Shown one piece after another: positions 7,881 through 11,694 of a stretch of 11,694 nucleotides of DNA. Numbering within the stretch: position 1 is the first letter of the stretch; each line of letters starts with the position of its first letter. The translations under genes were made by a program, and so were the position numbers. Source of the stretch: Desulfonatronum sp. (GTDB lineage: Bacteria; Desulfobacterota; Desulfovibrionia; Desulfovibrionales; Desulfonatronaceae); contig SKYX01000144.1 of assembly GCA_007127655.1 (NCBI GenBank), positions 1-11,694 on the forward strand, read 5' to 3'. Below the pieces are notes generated by a model. It did no database searches, was not told where the DNA came from, and worked only from the letters and a program-made list of their open reading frames with translations.

Positions 7881-8095
7881 TCTTCACTGGAAATGGGGCG
7901 TCCCAGGATCGCTTCAATCTCGCGCACCATCATGCGGAGTTGAGGAACGGAGTACTCAATGTTGGACGGGACGCTCAACCGATTTTGTCCGAAAATCAGG
8001 AACTGGTGTCGCGACCCCGCGAAAGGCCCCTCAAAACCCAATTGTCGCAACTTTTTTATGAAGTCACGTCGCCTACAGGGCTGCCACCGGCTCAA
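7862..8095 (-). CDS. hicA: HicA-family mRNA interferase toxin
   Basis: The 77-residue protein matches the small HicA (YcfA-like) toxin fold, a double-stranded-RNA-binding type domain. It opens with RRDFIKKLRQLGF, then the active-site region GSRHQFLIF with His30 as the likely catalytic histidine, then SVPSN and a C-terminal helix LRMMVREIEAI. HicA toxins cut mRNA during translation. No in-frame ATG precedes the conserved part. The start is TTG at 8095, supported by AAGGAG on the minus strand seven bases upstream. The weak start codon with a strong binding site would tune toxin dosage. The gene overlaps the 3' end of hicB by 23 bases, and its TGA stop shares a base with an in-frame ATG of tamA. 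Antitoxin-first order is common in this subgroup, unlike E. coli hicAB. Confidence 0.87.
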   Translation of the reverse strand: MSRWQPCRRRDFIKKLRQLGFEGPFAGSRHQFLIFGQNRLSVPSNIEYSVPQLRMMVREIEAILGRPISSEEWNNLP

Positions 8096-8342
8096 GGGAG
8101 GGCTCCTTGTTCAGGTCGTGCCCGTTGATTACGGGAAGAGGGTGCCCCAGTTTCAAGGCGAGAAGCACCCAGTCCTCGAGGGTGGCGTGGAGTTCCTGTT
8201 CACATTCCCGGAGGGTTTTGGCAAAAGCGATCACGCCAGGGCACGATGGAATACGGCCCCCGAATGTTCCGTCTTCAAGCTTGTCGTATTCCGCCAGTTC
8301 CAAAGCGCCGTCGATGTATCCGGAGAGAATGAACCGAAGCAT
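8073..8342 (-). CDS. hicB: HicB-family antitoxin (short form)
   Basis: The 89-residue protein has the single HicB alpha/beta domain. Visible motifs are the Asp/Glu-rich early strands, DGTFGGRIPSCPGVIAFAKT at about 24 to 43 and the helix LRECEQELHATLEDWVLLAL at about 44 to 63. A short tail, GHPLPVINGHDL, follows. The R-I-P-x-C-P-G-V segment is the hallmark of this family, which neutralises HicA. There is no room for the C-terminal helix-turn-helix or ribbon-helix-helix domain found in longer HicB proteins, so autorepression by this protein alone is doubtful. The ATG at 8342 has AAGGA on the minus strand eight bases upstream. The mscS-like gene ends 29 bases upstream on the same strand, and hicA begins within this gene, so a shared transcript is likely. 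Confidence 0.87.
   Translation of the reverse strand: MLRFILSGYIDGALELAEYDKLEDGTFGGRIPSCPGVIAFAKTLRECEQELHATLEDWVLLALKLGHPLPVINGHDLNKEPSLEPVAAL
8102..8107 (-). promoter_or_regulatory. Ribosome binding site fixing the hicA TTG start
   Basis: AAGGAG on the minus strand is followed by a 7-base spacer and TTG at 8095. It lies inside the hicB reading frame, so toxin translation can follow antitoxin translation directly. It is the evidence that the TTG, rather than a later codon, starts hicA. Confidence 0.7.
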
Positions 8343-8371
8343 TGTGTTTGTCCTTGGGAAGCGTGTTCAGT

Positions 8372-10159
8372 TTACGACCGAGCGGTGCGCAGGGCCTCAA
8401 AGCCGTCTCCCTGGTGCACGGTGAGTTGGGTGAAGGGGATGATCCAGCCACGTTCGTTGCAGACCCGGACGCAGGACTGCTGGATGATCCGGCCCACGGC
8501 CCAGTAAGAGTCGGCCGCCTTGCCGTTCATCATCACGTAGATCAGGTAGTCCAGGGAAGAGGCTCCGGCTTCCTTGAAATCCACCAGTACGGATTCAAGA
8601 CCGTCGTTGAAAGAGGCCTTGAGAGCGTCTGTCACCGCGGCGTCGAAGATACCGGGTACTTCCTCCAGGCAGATGGCCTGATGCTGGTAGTCAATGCCGA
8701 AGGTCACGGCGTAGCCGAAGCCGTCGCGGGTCAGGTTGCGCGGCGAGGCTCCGAGGAAGGAGCCCGTGGAAAAGGTGCGCACGGACCCGACGTGCTTGAC
8801 CTGAACCACCTCCGGCGTCTGGAGCAGCACCTGGCCGTAGGTGCCGTCGGAAAGCATGACGTAGTCGTCCTTGCGTGTTGGGAACCAGGGCTCCTCCGGG
8901 TCGTCCGGGCGGGATATTTGGCTGGCCAGGTCGCTCAACGGCACGCGGAGCATCCCGCCCTGGAGTTCCTTGTTCACCAGGATGGAGAAATAATTCAGGC
9001 TCTTGACCTCCCAGGGGATCCCGTTGACGACGATCCGTTCACCCTCCCGGACCGGACCCATGTCCAGGAGCATCCGAACCTCGTTCATGAACCTGGGCAG
9101 ATAGGTTCTGGAGCCGAGAACGACCAGGATCAGGATGATCATGGCCAGGCCGAGAAGCAGCCAGTCTCCGGAAACATAGAGCATCAGGAGCAGGGCCGCC
9201 AGGGCCGCCAGGACGCAGAGCACCTGGTAGCCGACGGTCATCAGTCGGGAGTAGGGTTTGCGCTTCAGGACGACTTGATCGTTGCTTTTGCGGCGGACGA
9301 CCTTGGGCAGGGCCTGGAGCAGGAACCAGACCCCGCCGGTAACCAGGACCGCAATGATCAGGATCAGGCCGCGGCCCTGGACAAAGGAAAGCATGCCCTG
9401 ATGGAGCATGTCCCAGAAGGTTTTTTGCTCTTCCCGCAGTTCCTGAAGTTGAAGCTGCTGCAGGTTGATTTCCAGCTCCAGGTCCGACTTGCGTTGCAGC
9501 CAGGACTTCTCCAAAGCCTGTAAACGGCCCAGCAAATGTTCGTCATCAACTCCGGCAATAACGTTGGCAATGTTGACCAGGGCCCGGTTGACCACGTTCA
9601 GTCTGGCCTGATCCTGAGCTACTGCGCGGTTGATCCGCTCGATGTTGCGCGGCGTTTCCGTGAACTGTTTGAGTTGGTCGAGGAATGGCTCAATGACCTC
9701 GAAAAGTTGTTGTTGCCAGTCAAAGGGTTGCTCTGGTTGCTCGCGAAAGATGGAGCTGTCCACCCCGCCGGTGGCCACGGACTCGAAGGTGGATCTGGAA
9801 GCCTGGATCAAGCGCTCCAACTCTTCGATTTCCATTTCCATCTCGGCGCGCTCCGAGGCGGTCTGGGCTTCGGCCATGTCGATGCGCAGATCGTCCAGGT
9901 GTCGGCGACGCTCCTGGATGGACTGGGCGATATTGGCCAGTTGGGATCGAACGGCGTCCAGCCGCTCATCCAGATCCTGAGCCGAGCCGGTGAGGGGTGT
10001 CGCAGGAAGGACGGGCGCTGGAGCGGGCTCCTGCTGGGCGAACAGGACGGATGGTGAAGCGCAAACCAGGGTCAGGGCGAAAAGCAGGGCCAGAGTCGGG
10101 ACGAGGATCAGGGCCAAGTGTGGCCGGTGATGGGAAAAAACAGCGGGGAAGGCGCGCAT
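8372..10159 (-). CDS. MscS-family mechanosensitive channel with periplasmic coiled coil
   Basis: The protein has 595 residues from the ATG at 10159. That start has GGAGAG four bases upstream; the longer frame beginning with TTG at 10171 would lack one. Numbered from the TTG (subtract 4 for the ATG), it has a signal peptide core at about 18 to 44. A long charged helical region follows at about 64 to 130 and 150 to 258, typical of coiled coil. Three hydrophobic segments lie at about 266 to 287, 310 to 332 and 333 to 356. An MscS-type beta domain follows with GPVREGERIVVNGIPWEVKS near 372, and then a cytoplasmic C-terminal domain with DYVMLSDGTYGQV and GFGYAVTFGIDYQHQ. MscS-family channels release solutes during osmotic down-shock. 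The pore helix is divergent (SRTYLPRFMNEVRMLLD) and lacks the usual Gly/Ala pattern of E. coli MscS, so gating may differ. It heads the leftward run mscS-hicB-hicA-tamA. The C-terminus ends ALRTARS. Confidence 0.82.
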   Translation of the reverse strand: MRAFPAVFSHHRPHLALILVPTLALLFALTLVCASPSVLFAQQEPAPAPVLPATPLTGSAQDLDERLDAVRSQLANIAQSIQERRRHLDDLRIDMAEAQTASERAEMEMEIEELERLIQASRSTFESVATGGVDSSIFREQPEQPFDWQQQLFEVIEPFLDQLKQFTETPRNIERINRAVAQDQARLNVVNRALVNIANVIAGVDDEHLLGRLQALEKSWLQRKSDLELEINLQQLQLQELREEQKTFWDMLHQGMLSFVQGRGLILIIAVLVTGGVWFLLQALPKVVRRKSNDQVVLKRKPYSRLMTVGYQVLCVLAALAALLLMLYVSGDWLLLGLAMIILILVVLGSRTYLPRFMNEVRMLLDMGPVREGERIVVNGIPWEVKSLNYFSILVNKELQGGMLRVPLSDLASQISRPDDPEEPWFPTRKDDYVMLSDGTYGQVLLQTPEVVQVKHVGSVRTFSTGSFLGASPRNLTRDGFGYAVTFGIDYQHQAICLEEVPGIFDAAVTDALKASFNDGLESVLVDFKEAGASSLDYLIYVMMNGKAADSYWAVGRIIQQSCVRVCNERGWIIPFTQLTVHQGDGFEALRTARS

Positions 10160-10181
10160 GCATCTCTCCAAAGCATTTCCA

Positions 10182-10206
10182 CCGGAGCGGCCTGAAGCCG
10201 CCCCGG
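10182..10206 (-). repeat. Hairpin in the 5' leader of the mscS-like gene
   Basis: CCGGAGCGGC (10182 to 10191) and GCCGCCCCGG (10197 to 10206) pair as a 10-base stem around a 5-base loop. In the leftward transcript the single mismatch becomes a G-U pair. The hairpin ends less than 20 bases before the ribosome binding site of the mscS-like gene, so it may affect translation or mRNA stability. No T-run follows it on either strand, so it does not look like a terminator. Confidence 0.55.
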
Positions 10207-10313
10207 CATTATTTGGTTATCTAAACAATTTTGTGGGCATTTGGGGTACCGATTGCACGGCGTCCACGGTGGCAAAGAACTTGAACATGGCCATGGAAGG
10301 GAGTAGGTAGGCC

Positions 10314-10336
10314 GGGTCGATCAGGATGATTGACCC
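10314..10336. promoter_or_regulatory. Inverted repeat overlapping the efflux promoter -35, candidate operator
   Basis: GGGTCGATCA (10314 to 10323) and TGATTGACCC (10327 to 10336) are inverted copies with one mismatch around the 3-base centre GGA. The right arm contains the candidate -35 box TTGACC of the efflux operon. Such placement is typical of a repressor site. No regulator gene is in the window. Confidence 0.45.
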
Positions 10337-10357
10337 AGCATTTAATATGCTTATCTC
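10330..10357 (+). promoter_or_regulatory. Candidate promoter of the efflux operon with internal palindrome
   Basis: TTGACC (10330 to 10335) matches the -35 consensus at five of six bases. TATCTC (10352 to 10357) after a 16-base spacer matches the -10 at only three. Between them AGCAT-TTAAT-ATGCT (10337 to 10351) is a perfect 5-base-arm palindrome that could bind a regulator. Transcription would start about 60 bases before the adaptor start codon. The -10 is weak, so the promoter call is tentative. Confidence 0.35.
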
Positions 10358-10399
10358 CTAGCCCATCAAGGTATTTCTTGCAACCACCTCCATCTTTTC

Positions 10400-10416
10400 C
10401 CCCCCGAGGCGGGGGG
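10400..10416 (+). promoter_or_regulatory. Hairpin enclosing the ribosome binding site of the efflux adaptor gene
   Basis: Six C bases (10400 to 10405) can pair with six G bases (10411 to 10416) around the loop GAGGC. The G-run is also the only plausible ribosome binding site for the ATG at 10423, with a 6-base spacer. If the hairpin forms, it would hide the site and lower translation until opened by a factor or by a changed leader structure. Confidence 0.5.
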
Positions 10417-10422
10417 TCGCAT

Positions 10423-11484
10423 ATGCAAAAGACGACGTATTTTTTGTTTTCATTCGGCCGGTTGGTCCTGCTGACTCTGGTCACCGTTGCGCTGCTCTTT
10501 GGCTGTTCCTCTTCATCCGGGGAAGAACCTCAAGAGGCTTCAGTCCCGCGCCGGGTGAACGTGGTGACTCAGGAGATCGTGCCGCAGGAAATTCGGGATG
10601 TGGTTCTGCTTCCTGGCTCGGCGGATCCCTGGTTGAGCGTGGACCTGGCCGCGGAGACCGCCGGCAGGGTGGAAAAGCTTTCCGTGCGCGAAGGGGATCG
10701 CGTCCAAGCCGGACAGGTTTTGGCCCAGATCGAGGTGACGGCCCTGGGGGCCGACATGGCCCGTGCCCGGTCGGCCTTTGACCTTTCCGACGAACAGTTG
10801 CGACGTCGGGAGCGGCTTTATCGGGACGAGATCATCTCCGAGGAGGAGTTGGACCAGGTTCGCAGCCAGAGGGTCCAGGCCAGGGAAGCCCTGCGCCAGG
10901 CTGAGATTGAATATGACCGGGGCATTGTCCGCGCGCCCGGTCCCAGCAGGGTGAACAACATGCTGATTGAGGTCGGGGAATTCGTGGATCGCGGCCAGAC
11001 AATCATCGAGCTGGTGAACATCGACAAGGTCAAGGTCCAGGTCCAGGTTCCGGAAATGGATGTCCGTTTTCTGGAGGTGGGCCAGCCCGTGCTGGTGATT
11101 GTGGACGCCTTTCAGGGCCAGGAGTTTCAAGGCGTCATCGACTTCATCGCCTTTAGAGGCGACCCGGCCACCAAGACCTTCCGCACCCAGGTGGTCATGG
11201 ACAACCCCGAAGGCATAATCCGCCCGGGGATGATCGCCCGTGTCCTTTTTCTGCGCCGGACCATCCCCGACGCCCTGGCCATCCCTCTGTCCGCTCTGAT
11301 CGACCGGGGCGGGGAGCGCCTCGTCTACGTGGAAGAAGACGGCCTGGCCCGGGCCCGCATGGTGGAAATCGGGGTCATCGAACGCGACCGCATCCAGATC
11401 ACCAGCGGCCTGCACCCCGGCGACCGCCTGATCGTGGCCGGGCACCGCGAAGTGGATGAAGGTACGGCGGTGGTGGTGCGATGA
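10423..11484 (+). CDS. RND efflux periplasmic adaptor (membrane fusion protein), lipoprotein
   Basis: The 353-residue protein links an inner-membrane RND pump to an outer-membrane channel in the periplasm. The start at 10423 gives a clean lipoprotein signal: MQKTTYFLFSFGRLVLLTLV, then a lipobox LFGC with Cys28 as the lipid-modified residue. A longer frame from 10330 would put a proline-rich stretch before this signal. Domain order is a first lipoyl half at about 72 to 105 (GRVEKLSVREGDRVQAGQVL), a short helical hairpin at about 106 to 165, a second lipoyl half at about 165 to 200 (GEFVDRGQTIIELV) and a beta-barrel at about 200 to 280 with KTFRTQVVMDNPEG and RPGM. A membrane-proximal domain completes it. 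The length is near the family norm. Its stop overlaps the next gene's ATG as ATGA, so adaptor and pump are coupled. The substrate cannot be told from the adaptor. Confidence 0.92.
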   Translation: MQKTTYFLFSFGRLVLLTLVTVALLFGCSSSSGEEPQEASVPRRVNVVTQEIVPQEIRDVVLLPGSADPWLSVDLAAETAGRVEKLSVREGDRVQAGQVLAQIEVTALGADMARARSAFDLSDEQLRRRERLYRDEIISEEELDQVRSQRVQAREALRQAEIEYDRGIVRAPGPSRVNNMLIEVGEFVDRGQTIIELVNIDKVKVQVQVPEMDVRFLEVGQPVLVIVDAFQGQEFQGVIDFIAFRGDPATKTFRTQVVMDNPEGIIRPGMIARVLFLRRTIPDALAIPLSALIDRGGERLVYVEEDGLARARMVEIGVIERDRIQITSGLHPGDRLIVAGHREVDEGTAVVVR

Positions 11485-11694
11485 TCGTCAACACATGGGC
11501 CTTGCGCCGCCAGGCCACGGTCCTGACCCTGCTGGTGATTCTGGTGATCATCGGCGTGCATTCCTATTTGACATTGCCGCGGGAGGCCTTCCCGGACATC
11601 ACCATTCCGTACGTGTTCGTGACCACGACCTATGAGGGCGTGGCGCCGGAGGACATGGAGACGCTGATCACCATGCCCATTGAGCGCAAGCTCA
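11481..11694 (+). CDS. RND efflux pump inner-membrane protein, N-terminal part (partial)
   Basis: The first 71 codons are visible before the window ends. They show a short cytoplasmic start (MIVNTWALRRQ), a first membrane helix at about 12 to 30 and the conserved RND start of the periplasmic domain: LPREAFPDITIPYVFVTTTY, then EGVAPEDMETLITMPIERKL. This matches the family pattern FPDI-x-x-P-x-V-x-V-x-T-x-Y-x-G-x-x-P-E-x-x-E-x-x-x-T-x-P-I-E. RND pumps use the proton gradient to export compounds, working as a trimer with the adaptor encoded just upstream. The ATG overlaps the adaptor stop by four bases. The substrate and RND subfamily (drug or metal) cannot be decided from this fragment. Confidence 0.9.
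   Translation, partial: MIVNTWALRRQATVLTLLVILVIIGVHSYLTLPREAFPDITIPYVFVTTTYEGVAPEDMETLITMPIERKL

Larger units (their letters stand above)
10217..10357 (-). pseudogene. Possible remnant of a coding sequence
   Basis: On the minus strand an open frame of 46 codons runs to a TAA at 10217 to 10219, bounded upstream by a TAG at 10358 to 10360. The translation, containing LIDPAYLLPSMAMFKFFATV and then DAVQSVPQMPTKLFR, reads like real protein, and its middle codons end mostly in G or C like the neighbouring genes. There is no usable start codon early in the frame: a TAGGAG lies upstream, but the nearest ATG is 22 codons in. It may be the 3' end of a decayed gene, or chance. I do not recognise a family. 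Confidence 0.25.

Noticed and set aside
8342..9523. Open frame of about 390 codons on the plus strand opposite the mscS-like gene
   Set aside because: The opposite strand carries a convincing MscS-family protein. This frame is rich in H, Q, G and D without domain structure, which is typical of a shadow in GC-rich DNA.
10160..10171. TTG start for the mscS-like gene at 10171
   Set aside because: The GGAGAG ribosome binding site lies inside this extension and is correctly spaced for the ATG at 10159 instead.
10330..10422. Upstream ATG start for the efflux adaptor at 10330
   Set aside because: It would add 31 mostly Pro/Ser/Gly residues before a complete lipoprotein signal, and it falls in the candidate -35 box. 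The ATG at 10423 with a G-run six bases upstream is better.
10540..11445. Open frame of about 300 codons on the minus strand opposite the efflux adaptor
   Set aside because: The plus strand encodes a full lipoprotein adaptor. The His/Asp/Gly-rich antisense translation is a shadow.
1..11694. CRISPR array, tRNA, rRNA or insertion sequence
   Set aside because: No regularly spaced direct repeats, cloverleaf sequences or transposase genes were recognised on reading either strand.

Overview
This window looks like chromosomal DNA from a GC-rich, double-membraned (Gram-negative type) bacterium. The evidence is a TamA outer-membrane barrel, a TamB bridge protein, a lipoprotein efflux adaptor and an RND pump, all of which need an outer membrane. 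The general protein style suggests Desulfobacterota, perhaps Desulfovibrionales. That is an impression from reading the proteins, not a measured result, and nothing in the window fixes the species.

Layout from left to right: (1) the first 11 codons of a leftward gene, cut by the window edge; (2) a roughly 320-base gap with a candidate rightward promoter; (3) a small rightward gene for an arginine-rich protein built from a repeated (D/E)RRxxx unit; (4) leftward tamB, 1499 residues; (5) a rightward ParD-like/RelE-ParE toxin-antitoxin pair lying between tamB and tamA; (6) leftward tamA; (7) leftward hicB-hicA, overlapping each other and the start of tamA; (8) a leftward MscS-family channel with a long periplasmic coiled coil; (9) a divergent intergenic region rich in inverted repeats; (10) a rightward RND efflux adaptor lipoprotein and, overlapping it by 4 bases, the start of its RND pump gene, cut by the window end.

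TamA and TamB together form the translocation and assembly module of the envelope, and they are often encoded side by side. Here they point the same way but are separated by about 750 bases holding a toxin-antitoxin pair on the opposite strand. A second, unrelated toxin-antitoxin pair of HicBA type sits directly upstream of tamA and appears to share its transcript, with the mscS-like gene probably leading the unit. The envelope theme (channel, TamA, TamB, efflux pump) is consistent, and the two toxin-antitoxin modules on either side of tamA are the most unusual feature. The divergent region between the channel and the efflux operon has three inverted-repeat structures and what may be the remains of a coding sequence.

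No tRNA, rRNA, CRISPR array or insertion sequence was recognised. I found nothing that proves a new biological system. The best candidates for follow-up are the toxin-antitoxin-flanked tamA locus and the (D/E)RR-repeat protein.
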